This document shows, piece by piece, positions 8,512 to 17,342 of a stretch of 56,142 bases of DNA (the first letter of the stretch is position 1; each line of letters opens with the position of its first letter). The notes beneath the pieces are model-generated. The model had not been told where the DNA came from and did no database searches. It saw only the letters and a program-made list of their open reading frames with translations. Source of the stretch: Hyphococcus sp. (GTDB taxonomy: Bacteria > Pseudomonadota > Alphaproteobacteria > Caulobacterales > Parvularculaceae); NCBI GenBank assembly GCA_021776295.1, contig JAJFGE010000115.1:1-56142 (forward strand), written 5' to 3'. The position numbers were made by a program, and so were the translations under genes.

Positions 8512-9018
8512 CTACTGTATTTCAAGAAATAACTCGGGGCGATGTCGCGCCATTGCCGAGCGAAGCTCATCGCTGCTGACGGACGTTAAAAACGTTTGCA
8601 GCGGCACGGGTTTTCCATGCGCCGGATCGGCAGGATAAAGCAACAGCCCATCCGTAAGGCTGGCGACCGAGCCGATATCGTCCCAGGCGATCATCCGCCG
8701 ACCAAGGAAAGTTGAAGACGCAACGCCAGTCTCGCCAACGGTAATCGCCGCGCGCGGGAAAAGCGCGTTGCGCCCGTTCCAGAATGCTATGGCCGCCAGC
8801 ATGACGCCGCCGAAGATCAAAATCCCGCCCCATAACCAGACTGGGCGGCGGTCAACCTCAAGCCCGTCAAGCACTGTGCCGTCAAGAATGGAGAAAAGCA
8901 TGTCCGCACCGACGGCTAGCATGAGGGCGGCAAAGACGAATCCAAATAAGGAAAAAGCTGCGGCTTTCGATCGCGAATAGGTCACGACAAAACCTGTCGG
9001 CGTCAGCGTAATCGGCAT
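8512..9018 (-). CDS. Hypothetical two-TM protein, possibly PH-like
   Basis: Not recognised as a named protein. The 168 residues begin with a short beta-like strand (ITLTPTGFVVTYSRSK), then two hydrophobic helices (about 20-42, FSLFGFVFAALMLAVGADMLF; about 63-81, WGGILIFGGVMLAAIAFW), then a soluble domain with the pattern AAITVGETGVASSTFLGRRMIAWDDIGSV. The motif of a strand followed by 'I.WddI' is typical of bacterial PH-like membrane domains, so a membrane protein with a cytoplasmic PH-like fold is a reasonable guess. It stands between accC (convergent) and aat (divergent), alone on its strand. Confidence 0.65.
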   Translation of the reverse strand: MPITLTPTGFVVTYSRSKAAAFSLFGFVFAALMLAVGADMLFSILDGTVLDGLEVDRRPVWLWGGILIFGGVMLAAIAFWNGRNALFPRAAITVGETGVASSTFLGRRMIAWDDIGSVASLTDGLLLYPADPAHGKPVPLQTFLTSVSSDELRSAMARHRPELFLEIQ

Positions 9019-9142
9019 CGCGCCACTCTCTGCGGCTCAAGACATCGTGATGATTAATAAATATAATACAGCGCCGTTGCGAGCGCAAATGATGATGCGC
9101 GTCAATTGCGCGCCGCCCCCAAACCGGGCGATACTTCCACTT

Positions 9143-9808
9143 ATGTCCCGCGATTCCGCCAATTGTTTATCGACCGACGAGCTGCTTAAGGCCTATACGC
9201 TCGGCTATTTCCCGATGGCGCGCTCACGCGACGATGACGGCGTTGTCTGGGTGTTGCCGGACGAACGCGGGGTTCTGCCGCTTGACGGCGCCGGTGCGCC
9301 GCGCCGCTTGATGCGGTTTTTGAAAACCACGCCCTTTGAAATCCGCATCAACACCGCATTCCTTGAGGTCGTCACCGCCTGCGCCGCAGCCACGCCGTCG
9401 CGGCCGGACACCTGGATTAACGACGCCATCATTGAAACCTATACGGAGCTTCATTTTATGGGCCGCGCGCATTCGGTTGAATGCTGGCGGGACGGCAAGC
9501 TTGCGGGCGGACTTTACGGAGTGGAGATGGGCGCGGCGTTTTGCGGCGAGAGCATGTTCACGCGCCAAACCGACGCCAGCAAAATCGCATTTGTTTATCT
9601 GATCGCGCGATTGAAACTAGGGGGATTTCACTTCATCGATGCACAGTTTACCAACGACCATCTTGGCCAATTCGGGCTCATCGGCGTTCCCGACAGCGTC
9701 TATCAACGCATGCTGGCAACGGCGCTTGGTTCAAAAGCAGATTTTTTCGCCGCGCCCGATCAGCTATCAGCAAGCCGCGTCGCGCAGCTGATCACCCAGA
9801 CATCATAG
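9143..9808 (+). CDS. aat: Leucyl/phenylalanyl-tRNA--protein transferase
   Basis: Adds Leu or Phe from aminoacyl-tRNA to N-terminal Arg/Lys of proteins, creating N-degrons for ClpS/ClpAP. The 221-residue protein shows the family core: LLKAYTLGYFPMAR, WVLPDERGVLPL, the AHSVECWRDGKLAGGLYGVE stretch, GAAFCGESMFTRQTDASK and FIDAQFTNDHLGQFG. I chose the ATG at 9143 because it begins just before the conserved TDELLKAYTLGYFP; upstream in-frame ATGs at 9047 onward add 32 residues of non-conserved sequence. The last 49 bases overlap the 3' end of the convergent DUF2155 gene. Confidence 0.95.
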   Translation: MSRDSANCLSTDELLKAYTLGYFPMARSRDDDGVVWVLPDERGVLPLDGAGAPRRLMRFLKTTPFEIRINTAFLEVVTACAAATPSRPDTWINDAIIETYTELHFMGRAHSVECWRDGKLAGGLYGVEMGAAFCGESMFTRQTDASKIAFVYLIARLKLGGFHFIDAQFTNDHLGQFGLIGVPDSVYQRMLATALGSKADFFAAPDQLSASRVAQLITQTS

Positions 9809-10440
9809 ACCGGGTGTTCCAGCGCATTGAGCGCCGGCGAGGACGCAAACATCCAGCCGCGAAAGATGTTAATCCCTTCGGCTTGCGGGCCTTCCAGCAC
9901 TTCTGGCGCGGGCGTATCCGGCGACAGCCGTTCGGGCGCCAGATCCGGCGGCGGCAGACGCTCCTCTTCGACCTCGTCGCTATCGTCAATACTTTCGACC
10001 GCCAAAACGTCGAACTCAGTGGTTTCGATTTCTTCCTCGATCACTTCCGGAAGCGCTATTTTAAGACCGCTTTGGCGAGAGCCGAACTCGGTGTCGAAAA
10101 TTTCAAGGAACGCTGTTGTTTCCGGAAACTCTTCCGGCGGGCGCTGGTCGCAGTAACGCGGCTGGATTTCGAGCGGGCCAAAGCGCGCAATCTGGTTCAT
10201 TTCTATTTCGATATCGGTGTAGCGCGCGGTGATCTTGTCGAGCGCGCGTAAGGTGACCGATATGGGAGCGCGCTTTTCCGCATCAATCACGCCAGCGAAC
10301 GGATCGTCCGCCTTGCGCGACAGCAGATCTAACTCGCTCGGTCCGTTCTCTTCCGGCGGCGCCGGCGCCTGCGCGAAGGCAAGCGCCACGGTGAGGCTAA
10401 CAACGCCCGCCGCCATCAATAGGGACGAAACTAAACGCAT
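9760..10440 (-). CDS. DUF2155 domain-containing exported protein
   Basis: A 226-residue protein with a signal peptide (MRLVSSLLMAAGVVSLTVALAFAQ) and the DUF2155 pattern ITVRALDKITAR-like (ISVTLRALDKITARYTDIEIEMN), IQPRYCDQRPPEEFPET, and, after an acidic/Pro insert (about 125-180), IFRGWMFASSPALNALEHPVYDVWVISC. Function unknown; the two conserved Cys are compatible with a disulfide in the periplasm. Its ATG overlaps the mlaD stop (TAATG), so it is translationally coupled to mlaD. The acidic insert, rich in Glu and Pro, looks longer than in a minimal DUF2155 protein. Overlaps the aat 3' end. Confidence 0.9.
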   Translation of the reverse strand: MRLVSSLLMAAGVVSLTVALAFAQAPAPPEENGPSELDLLSRKADDPFAGVIDAEKRAPISVTLRALDKITARYTDIEIEMNQIARFGPLEIQPRYCDQRPPEEFPETTAFLEIFDTEFGSRQSGLKIALPEVIEEEIETTEFDVLAVESIDDSDEVEEERLPPPDLAPERLSPDTPAPEVLEGPQAEGINIFRGWMFASSPALNALEHPVYDVWVISCATRLADS

Positions 10441-10934
10441 TACATATCTCCCAACGGGTCAGGGTCGCTATTGCCGGACTTGTTATTGCCCGCCTGGTTG
10501 GTGAAGGCTTGCACGGCAAGGTTTAACAAATCCACCGAGCCGCGGGTGATGGTGATCTTGTCGCCCTCGCGCAACATCTCTTCCGACGCGCCAGGCTCGA
10601 TCGCCACATAAGCGCCGCCCAAAACCCCGTCGGAAGAAATTTTTGCAATCGAATCCTCCGGGATCGGAATATTACGGTTAATCGTCATGCCGAGATTAAC
10701 CTCATAGGTGGCAAGATCAATGTCATGGTTGGTCACCTTGCCGACCCTGACGCCGGCGATGCGCACTTCTGAACCGACCGTGATCCCGTCGACCCGTCCG
10801 AACACGGCGTCTATACGATATTTGTCAGCGCCGAAATCTTTGCCGCTGACGCCATAGGCGTAGCCAAAGAACAAAACCGCAGCCGCGATCACGATAAAAC
10901 CGACAATGGTTTCAAATGCTCCAGCACGAGTCAT
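10440..10934 (-). CDS. mlaD: Outer-membrane lipid asymmetry protein MlaD (MCE family)
   Basis: Periplasmic, inner-membrane-anchored lipid-binding ring of the Mla pathway, which moves phospholipids between the two membranes. The 164-residue protein has one N-terminal TM helix (about 9-27, TIVGFIVIAAAVLFFGYAYG) and a single MCE domain (VFGRVDGITVGSEVRIAGVRVGKV...), then a short tail. Length and layout match MlaD rather than the longer Mce/PqiB proteins. The ATPase and permease partners are not next to it; a complete second MCE operon is at 24569-28062. Its genuine neighbours (NDUFA12 upstream, DUF2155 downstream) form a block commonly seen in alphaproteobacteria. Confidence 0.93.
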   Translation of the reverse strand: MTRAGAFETIVGFIVIAAAVLFFGYAYGVSGKDFGADKYRIDAVFGRVDGITVGSEVRIAGVRVGKVTNHDIDLATYEVNLGMTINRNIPIPEDSIAKISSDGVLGGAYVAIEPGASEEMLREGDKITITRGSVDLLNLAVQAFTNQAGNNKSGNSDPDPLGDM

Positions 10935-10954
10935 CGCCTACTCCCTAACTGCCC

Positions 10955-11365
10955 TTAAGCCTCTTCCGGCGTCCAGGCTTCATAGTCGTCATCGACATCG
11001 GCCGGCCCGCCGGCCCGTGCCAGACTGCCCGGCGGATGATAGGCCAGCGGCGTGCCGGTCATGTTGGGCCGATGATCCTTCTCATAGGCGCGCCGCGTCA
11101 AGGGCGCCGCACACGGCGGCTGGTCAAATGTATGATGCAGCCAGCCATGCCAGTCCGGCGTCACCCGTGAGCCTTCCGCAATGCCGTGATAGACCACCCA
11201 GCGGCGCGGATGCTTGCCCTCCCCGCCCGGCAGGCTGGGATGCTTTTCCTCATAATAGCGATTGCCCTGCTCATCTTCGCCCACCAGCCGCGCACGCCTT
11301 CGCCACAAGGTGAACGAAGAGCCGATTGTGGTCGAATTCCACCAGGTAAACAGCCTTACAACCAT
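10955..11365 (-). CDS. NADH:ubiquinone oxidoreductase accessory subunit, NDUFA12 family
   Basis: A 136-residue protein of the NDUFA12 (17.2 kDa, B17.2) family, an accessory subunit of respiratory complex I shared by mitochondria and alphaproteobacteria. Visible signatures are FTWWNSTTIGSSFTLWRRRARLVGEDEQGNRYYE near the start, RRWVVYHGIAEGSRVTPDWHGWLHHTFD in the centre and the KDHRPNMTGTPLAYHPPGS ending. Expected location is the cytoplasmic face of the inner membrane on the matrix-arm side of complex I. It begins the minus-strand unit NDUFA12-mlaD-DUF2155 (20 bases to mlaD). Confidence 0.95.
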   Translation of the reverse strand: MVVRLFTWWNSTTIGSSFTLWRRRARLVGEDEQGNRYYEEKHPSLPGGEGKHPRRWVVYHGIAEGSRVTPDWHGWLHHTFDQPPCAAPLTRRAYEKDHRPNMTGTPLAYHPPGSLARAGGPADVDDDYEAWTPEEA

Positions 11366-11509
11366 GCCTTAAAATCCGTGATTACCCGCCAATAGTGGCG
11401 TAGTGTTGCGGCGCGAATATGGCGCGCGCCGCCGGCTCCGGCAATAGCCGTTATGACGCGGCGATTTCCGGAAAATTCAGCGGGAAAATGGTATGCTGGA
11501 GCCTCGCCG

Positions 11510-11524
11510 CATACTATATGTATG
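11510..11524. promoter_or_regulatory. Candidate NrdR-type operator upstream of nrdJ
   Basis: CATAC-TATAT-GTATG is a 15-base interrupted palindrome centred 31 bases before the nrdJ start codon. Its symmetry, A/T core and position before a ribonucleotide reductase recall NrdR boxes (consensus near ACACwATATwTTGTGT). The match to the consensus is partial and I see no clear second box at the usual spacing, so this is a candidate only. Confidence 0.3.
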
Positions 11525-11547
11525 GGCCGTTTATTGAGTCGTTTATA

Positions 11548-14500
11548 ATGCGTATTGACCGCCGATTTTCCAAGGATTGGAGCGAGCCCTATGGCGCGAA
11601 GGCGTTCCGGCGTGCGGATTCGGAGATTCGCTCGTTTGGCGGCGAGACCCTCTTTGAAATGCGCGATATCGAGGTTCCAAAGGCGTGGAGCCAGACCGCA
11701 GTCGATATTCTCGCGCAGAAATATCTCCGCAAGGCCGGCGTCCCGGCGGCGACCAAAAAGGTGCGCGAAAAAGGCGTGCCGGTGTTTTTGCAACGCTCAA
11801 TGCCGGATGTTGCAGCGCTGGCGAAACTGCCCGCCGAAGAGCGGTTCGGTCAGGAGATGTCAGCCAAGCAAATTTTCGACCGCATGGCCGGCGCCTGGAC
11901 CTATTGGGGCTGGAAGGGCGGCTACTTTGAAGATGAGGACGCCGCCAAAGCCTATCTTGATGAAATGCGCGCCATGCTCGCCGCGCAGATTGGCGCGCCA
12001 AATTCACCGCAATGGTTCAACACCGGACTGCATTGGGCCTATGGCATCGACGGCGCCGGTCAGGGGCATTATTTTGTCGACCACGCTTCCGGCGCGCTCA
12101 CCCAATCCGACAGCGCCTATGAGCACCCGCAACCCCACGCCTGTTTTATCCAGTCGGTTGACGACAATCTCGCCGGCGATGGCGGGGTTATGGATTTGTG
12201 GAAGCGCGAGGCGTTGTTGTTCAAATACGGATCGGGCACCGGCGCCAATTTTTCCAACATTCGCGCTGCTGGCGAGCCGCTTTCCAGCGGCGGCAAAAGC
12301 TCCGGCTTGATGAGCTTTTTAAAAGTCGGCGACGCCGCCGCCGGCGCGGTGAAGTCCGGCGGCACGACACGGCGCGCCGCCAAGATGGTGATTGTCGATG
12401 CTGACCATCCCGACATTGAAGAGTTCATCCGCTGGAAAGCCCGCGAAGAAGAAAAGGTCGCCGCACTCGTCGCCGGCTCGCGCGCGATGGCGAAATATCT
12501 ACCGCCAGTGCTCGACGCCTGCTGGGCGGCTGAGCCGGACGAAGGCGACGACGATCGGGCGCGGTTCGACCCCAAGCACAATAACGCCCTAAAGCAAGCC
12601 GTGCGTGCGGCGAAAAAGGCGTTCATTCCCGACGCCTCGATCAAGCGCGTGATTGACTATGCCCGCCAGGGCTACCGGGCGATTGAAATCGACGTCTATG
12701 ACCTCGACTGGGATGGGCCCGGTTATCGCACCGTTTCCGGTCAGAATTCCAATAATTCCGTCCGCATCACCGACGCGTTTTTAAAAGCGGTTTCCGACAA
12801 TGATAATTGGGCGCTGAAGCGCCGCGTCGATGGCGCGACGGAAAAGACCGTCAAGGCACGCACGCTATGGCAGGAGATTTGCGCCACCGCCTGGGCTTGC
12901 GCTGACCCTGGCATTCAGTTCCACGACACCATCAACGCCTGGCACACCTGCCCGGATGGCGGCGACATTCGCGCCTCCAATCCGTGCTCGGAATATATGT
13001 TCCTCGACGACACCGCCTGCAATCTTGCCTCACTGAACCTGATTAAATTCAAGATCGATGAGGGTTTTGACGCCGATGGCTTTGACCATGCCTGCCGGCT
13101 GTGGACGCTAACGCTCGAAATTTCGGTGATGATGGCGCAATATCCGTCAGCAAAAATTGCGCAGCAATCTTATGACTACCGCACCCTCGGCCTTGGCTTC
13201 GCCAATCTCGGCGGGTTGTTGATGTCGTCCGGTATAGCCTATGACAGCGATGAAGGCCGCGCCATCGCCGCCGGCGTCAGTGCTTTGATGACCGGCTCGG
13301 CCTATCGCGCCTCGGCGGAAATTGCCGGCGCGGTCGGGCCTTTCACCAAGTTTAAAGACAATCGCGAGCCGCTCTTGCGGGTGTTGCGTAACCACCGCCG
13401 CGCGGCGGTGGGCACAGCGCTTGGCGGAGAGTTTGAAGGGCTGGGCGCGGCGCCTGCGCAATTTGATGCCGGGCTTTGTCCGTGGACGGACCTCGCTGAA
13501 CGCGCGCAAACGGTGTGGAACGAGGCTTATGAGCTGACCGCCATAAACGGGTTGCGCAATGCGCAAGTCTCGGTTGTCGCGCCGACCGGCACGATTGGCC
13601 TGGTGATGGATTGCGACACCACCGGCGTTGAACCTGACTATGCGCTGGTAAAATTTAAAAAGCTCGCCGGCGGCGGTAATCTTAAAATTATCAATCAGTG
13701 TGTCCCCGCCGCATTGGCCGCGCTTGGCTATCAGCGCCGCGAAATTGACGACATCATCGCTTATGCGCTGGGCCGCGGCACATTAGCGGATGCCCCGGGC
13801 GTCAACCTTGCGGAATTGCGCAATGAAGGTTTTGAAGACCGCCACATCAAGGCGCTGGAAGAGCGGCTAAAGACCGCCTTCGACATGACCTACGCCTTCA
13901 CGCCACAGGCTTTGGGCGAGGATTTTTGCATCAATATTCTCGGTATGCATGAGAGCCAGCTTGGCGCGACCGGTTATGAAGTGTTGCGCGATCTTGGCTT
14001 TGCCGATGAGGAAATTCACCAGGCGAATTTATATTGCTGCGGGGCGATGACGGTTGAGGGCGCGCCGCACCTGAAAGAAGACGACTACGCCGTGTTTGAT
14101 TGCGCCAATCCTTGCGGCCGGATTGGCGAGCGCGCGCTCAGCGTCGATGCGCATCTAACGATGATGGCCGCGGTGCAACCCTTCATCTCCGGCGCGATTT
14201 CCAAAACCGTCAACCTGCCGGCAAGTGCGGCCATAAACGACTGCGCGCGCGCCTATATGCTCGCCTGGCAGCTCGGGCTTAAATCGATTGCGCTCTACCG
14301 CGACGGCTCCAAACTTTCCCAGCCCTTAGCGTCAATGTTGCTCGCCGCCGACAGCGAGGATGAAGACGAAGACTTCGCCGAGACTGTCGCCGCCGCACCG
14401 GCTGCGGAAAAATCGCGCATCGTCGCGGAAAAAATCGTTGAGCGCATTATTGAGCGCACGCCCGGGCGACGAAGACTGCCGGACCGGCGCAAGGGTTATA

Positions 14501-15294
14501 TCCAAAAAGCCATTGTCGGCGGCCATAAGGTTTACCTCCACACCGGCGAATTCGACGACGGTGAAATCGGTGAAATCTTCATCGACATGCACAAGGAAGG
14601 CGCAGCGTTCCGCAGCCTGATGAATAATTTCGCTATCGCCATTTCGCTCGGGCTGCAATATGGCGTGCCGCTGGAGGAATATGTCGACGCCTATGTCTTC
14701 ACCCGGTTCGACCCGTCCGGGCCGGTCAAGGGCAATGACCAGCTCAAACATGCGACATCAATCCTCGATTATATTTTCCGCGAGCTCGCGATTTCCTATC
14801 TCGGTCGCGGCGATCTCGCGCATGTGAACCCGGATGATTCCGCCGTCGATGCGATTGGCCACGGGGTCAGCGAAGAAAAAACCCAACAAGACGCCGCCCG
14901 GCTAATTTCCAAAGGCTTCAGCCGCTCGACAGTGACTGACAATCTGGTGATCTTGCGCGGCGGCGAGTTTGATCGGATGCGCGTGAAAGCCAGCCATGGT
15001 GGAAGCGGGCACAGCGGGGACCGGCAGGACATTGAAACGCAGGACGTTGAAGCCGTTGCGCAAGACCGCGCCAAAAGCCCGCCGGAAATCGAGGCGCAAG
15101 TCGCAAGGCTCGCTGATGCGGTCAATCAAAAGGCGCCGCGCGGCGTACTGGCCACGCCCGGCCGCGCTGTTGAGGAGGCGCGCATCAAAGGCTATGAAGG
15201 CGACGCCTGTCCCGATTGCGGACAGTTCACACTGGTGCGCAACGGCGCTTGTCTCAAATGTGAAAGCTGCGGCGCCTCAACCGGCTGTTCTTAA
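11548..15294 (+). CDS. nrdJ: Adenosylcobalamin-dependent ribonucleotide reductase (class II)
   Basis: Reduces ribonucleotides to deoxyribonucleotides using a cobalamin-generated thiyl radical, independent of oxygen. The 1,248-residue protein fits the long proteobacterial NrdJ type. Seen: the N-terminal [13 protein letters not shown] start, [15 protein letters not shown], the [12 protein letters not shown] and [19 protein letters not shown] region, [20 protein letters not shown] with active-site Cys, [29 protein letters not shown], and a C-terminal zinc-ribbon-like CPDCG...CLKCESCG ending in CS. I chose the ATG at 11548; an open frame continues upstream to 11419 but codes for unlikely sequence. 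No Shine-Dalgarno is evident. No cobalamin riboswitch is seen, as expected for a B12-using gene. Confidence 0.97.
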   Translation: MRIDRRFSKDWSEPYGAKAFRRADSEIRSFGGETLFEMRDIEVPKAWSQTAVDILAQKYLRKAGVPAATKKVREKGVPVFLQRSMPDVAALAKLPAEERFGQEMSAKQIFDRMAGAWTYWGWKGGYFEDEDAAKAYLDEMRAMLAAQIGAPNSPQWFNTGLHWAYGIDGAGQGHYFVDHASGALTQSDSAYEHPQPHACFIQSVDDNLAGDGGVMDLWKREALLFKYGSGTGANFSNIRAAGEPLSSGGKSSGLMSFLKVGDAAAGAVKSGGTTRRAAKMVIVDADHPDIEEFIRWKAREEEKVAALVAGSRAMAKYLPPVLDACWAAEPDEGDDDRARFDPKHNNALKQAVRAAKKAFIPDASIKRVIDYARQGYRAIEIDVYDLDWDGPGYRTVSGQNSNNSVRITDAFLKAVSDNDNWALKRRVDGATEKTVKARTLWQEICATAWACADPGIQFHDTINAWHTCPDGGDIRASNPCSEYMFLDDTACNLASLNLIKFKIDEGFDADGFDHACRLWTLTLEISVMMAQYPSAKIAQQSYDYRTLGLGFANLGGLLMSSGIAYDSDEGRAIAAGVSALMTGSAYRASAEIAGAVGPFTKFKDNREPLLRVLRNHRRAAVGTALGGEFEGLGAAPAQFDAGLCPWTDLAERAQTVWNEAYELTAINGLRNAQVSVVAPTGTIGLVMDCDTTGVEPDYALVKFKKLAGGGNLKIINQCVPAALAALGYQRREIDDIIAYALGRGTLADAPGVNLAELRNEGFEDRHIKALEERLKTAFDMTYAFTPQALGEDFCINILGMHESQLGATGYEVLRDLGFADEEIHQANLYCCGAMTVEGAPHLKEDDYAVFDCANPCGRIGERALSVDAHLTMMAAVQPFISGAISKTVNLPASAAINDCARAYMLAWQLGLKSIALYRDGSKLSQPLASMLLAADSEDEDEDFAETVAAAPAAEKSRIVAEKIVERIIERTPGRRRLPDRRKGYIQKAIVGGHKVYLHTGEFDDGEIGEIFIDMHKEGAAFRSLMNNFAIAISLGLQYGVPLEEYVDAYVFTRFDPSGPVKGNDQLKHATSILDYIFRELAISYLGRGDLAHVNPDDSAVDAIGHGVSEEKTQQDAARLISKGFSRSTVTDNLVILRGGEFDRMRVKASHGGSGHSGDRQDIETQDVEAVAQDRAKSPPEIEAQVARLADAVNQKAPRGVLATPGRAVEEARIKGYEGDACPDCGQFTLVRNGACLKCESCGASTGCS

Positions 15295-15427
15295 TCATCC
15301 GTTAACGGTGTTTTTGTCCGCGGGCAAATGTGTCACGCAGAAGAAAATTTTTCAACCATCCTTAATAGATCCTTGACGCCCCCGGGCGACACTACTCGAC
15401 GAAAGTCAGGCGGGAGACCCTTCGGCA

Positions 15428-16276
15428 ATGAAATTTGTCGTGCTTATTATCGTATTCATGGTCCTGGTCTTGTCCCTGGTGACGAGCATCATTCCGGGAT
15501 CGCGCGGTTATGGAAATAAAAATCCGGTTGCGGTGCTTGGCGAGGAACTCGCCAAACCGCTCGGCAAAGTCGACAAGATCGTCCCTGAAATCAGCAACGC
15601 GCTCGACCGGGTCGATGTAAAACTACCGTCCCTGCATGGCAGTACTAAACCGCAGGCCGGCGAGGATAAATCGCTAGGCGATCATTCCGGCGCGGACTTT
15701 TCCAACAAGGACTTGCCGGGCGCTAATTTTGCGGGCTCGTTTTTCTCCGCAACGCAGTTTGAAAGCACGCTCCTTGACAGCGCCGTGTTTGAAGGCGCTA
15801 GCGGGGCGAATATCAATTTCAGGCAGGCACGGATGGCGAAGTCCGATCTGACGGCGGCGATGCTGGCGGGCAGTGATTTTACCGGCGCGGAGTTGCGCGA
15901 GGCGGTTGCGCGTGCGGGTGATTTCGAGGCGGCGATTTTCGCTGGCGGAGATTTGTCTTTTGCAAGCTTTTCCGGCGCCAACTTGCGCGACGCCGCTCTC
16001 CAAGACATCTACGCCGCCGGCGCGGTGTTTGTTGACGCCAATCTCAGCGGCGCCAACCTTACAAACGCGGACCTGACAGGCGTGCGGTTTGAAGGCGCCA
16101 ATCTTAAAGATGCGAAATTTACCGGCGCCAATTTGAAACTGGCGAACCTCGCCGGCGCGAAGCTTCAAGGCGCCGATCTTTCCGGCGTCCTTAATCTGAC
16201 TGCGGAACAACTGGCCGTCGCCTGCGCCAATGGCGACACCAAACTCCCCGAAGGTCTCGCCGCACCCCGCTGCTAA
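15428..16276 (+). CDS. Membrane-anchored pentapeptide-repeat protein
   Basis: A 282-residue protein with an N-terminal hydrophobic anchor (MKFVVLIIVFMVLVLSLVTSIIP), a linker of about 55 residues, then a long run of A(D/N)(L/F)xx pentapeptide repeats from about residue 95 to 255 (GADFSNKDLPGANFAGSFFS ... GANLTNADLTGVRFEGANLK), ending in two Cys (VACANG..., PRC). Pentapeptide repeats form a right-handed quadrilateral beta-helix; family members range from gyrase-mimicking proteins to scaffolds, and nothing here decides among them. The anchor places the helix on the outer face of the inner membrane or as an exported protein. The gene follows nrdJ by 133 bases in the same direction. Confidence 0.88.
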   Translation: MKFVVLIIVFMVLVLSLVTSIIPGSRGYGNKNPVAVLGEELAKPLGKVDKIVPEISNALDRVDVKLPSLHGSTKPQAGEDKSLGDHSGADFSNKDLPGANFAGSFFSATQFESTLLDSAVFEGASGANINFRQARMAKSDLTAAMLAGSDFTGAELREAVARAGDFEAAIFAGGDLSFASFSGANLRDAALQDIYAAGAVFVDANLSGANLTNADLTGVRFEGANLKDAKFTGANLKLANLAGAKLQGADLSGVLNLTAEQLAVACANGDTKLPEGLAAPRC

Positions 16277-16328
16277 AAGTCCGTCGCGGCGCTCTAAACT
16301 GTTTTAAATTCAACAACTTAAAAAAACT

Positions 16329-17291
16329 CTATAGCGAACTCTGAACAATGCTGTTGCGGTCCTGACGGTTTTCGCCAATCCGCGTTGGATCAAGCCCTTG
16401 CAAAGCACTGAGCGCGTATGCCGACAGTCGCGACGACGACGCTAGGGCGGCGTAAGCGCGGATTGGCGATGTCTCTGGCTGCAAGGCGGCCGGTTGCGCC
16501 GCTGCCGGCTCTGCCGGCCGTGGCGAGTGACGTTGCGCAAGTTGTTCCAGCCTTTGAGCGTCCATAGCGAACATGCTTCTAAATGCATACGAACCAAACT
16601 TTACATTCGCGCCTTGCTGAGTGAACATATGCGTCGTTGGGAGCGCCTGCGGCGCCTCCGGCTTGGTCTGCGCAGCCGCATTAGCGCCGCTCATTGAGGC
16701 GGCGATGGAGCTGACCACTTCGCCCACGGTTTTGGCGTGCGCGCCGTCAAAAAAAACCGCACGGTTCGCCGCCGCCGCTTTGGGCATCAGGCTGGCGGCC
16801 TCAACTGACGAGGCTGCGCTCAATAGTTTTATCGCGCCGGCCGGTCCCAGAAAATGCGCCGTATAAAGATCAGCGCTGGATGTCCCCCGCCCGAGCTTGC
16901 GCTCCAGAATGGACCGGTTTTCATTGGCAAGCTCGCCGGCAAGCGCCGCAGAGGCGTTGGCGTCAAACCGCAAGGCGAGAATTTCCTCGCGCCGCGCCCT
17001 GCTCGACACGTCAAAGCGGCCATCGGAGCCGCGCTTGATGTCGCTCGCCTGTTCGCCAAGTCCGTGGCGCGCGCCATATTGCTTCACCGCGCCAAGCCAG
17101 GTCTGATCAATAAACTGAAACAACCCGGCGGCGCTCGATGTTTTGGCTTTGGCTGCAGGATTGAGGCTGGATTCACGCGCGGCGACCATTTTCAAAAAAT
17201 CAAACCCGGCGCCGGTCGCTTCGCTGGCGCGTTTTAAGGCGGTTGTCACTTTATACGGTGCGGCGGCGGCTGGGGTGAAATCGATGGGCAT
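16329..17291 (-). CDS. Lytic transglycosylase (SLT domain) without signal peptide
   Basis: A 320-residue protein whose N-terminal ~160 residues form a Slt-type domain: the catalytic glutamate lies in AARESSLNP, followed by KTSSAAGLFQFIDQTWLGAVKQYG, and YTAHFLGPAGAIKLL. Such enzymes cleave the glycan strand of peptidoglycan to open room for envelope machines. There is no signal peptide, so export may be through a partner system, or the enzyme may have a cytoplasmic or phage-like route. The second half is low-complexity Ala/Pro/Gln. Start ATG at 17291 is supported by AAGGAA seven bases upstream; the frame opens eight codons further out. It is near a GTA-type holin (18575), a suggestive but unproven pairing. 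Confidence 0.85.
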   Translation of the reverse strand: MPIDFTPAAAAPYKVTTALKRASEATGAGFDFLKMVAARESSLNPAAKAKTSSAAGLFQFIDQTWLGAVKQYGARHGLGEQASDIKRGSDGRFDVSSRARREEILALRFDANASAALAGELANENRSILERKLGRGTSSADLYTAHFLGPAGAIKLLSAASSVEAASLMPKAAAANRAVFFDGAHAKTVGEVVSSIAASMSGANAAAQTKPEAPQALPTTHMFTQQGANVKFGSYAFRSMFAMDAQRLEQLAQRHSPRPAEPAAAQPAALQPETSPIRAYAALASSSRLSAYALSALQGLDPTRIGENRQDRNSIVQSSL

Positions 17292-17342
17292 GGCGCATTC
17301 CTTGTTGATCCGCAAATTTGCCGCATTATTGTCAAGAAAGCG

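Noticed and set aside
11366-11547. Possible cobalamin riboswitch before nrdJ
   Set aside because: No B12-box (GCCACTG-like) sequence; a B12-using enzyme would not be expected to be shut off by B12.
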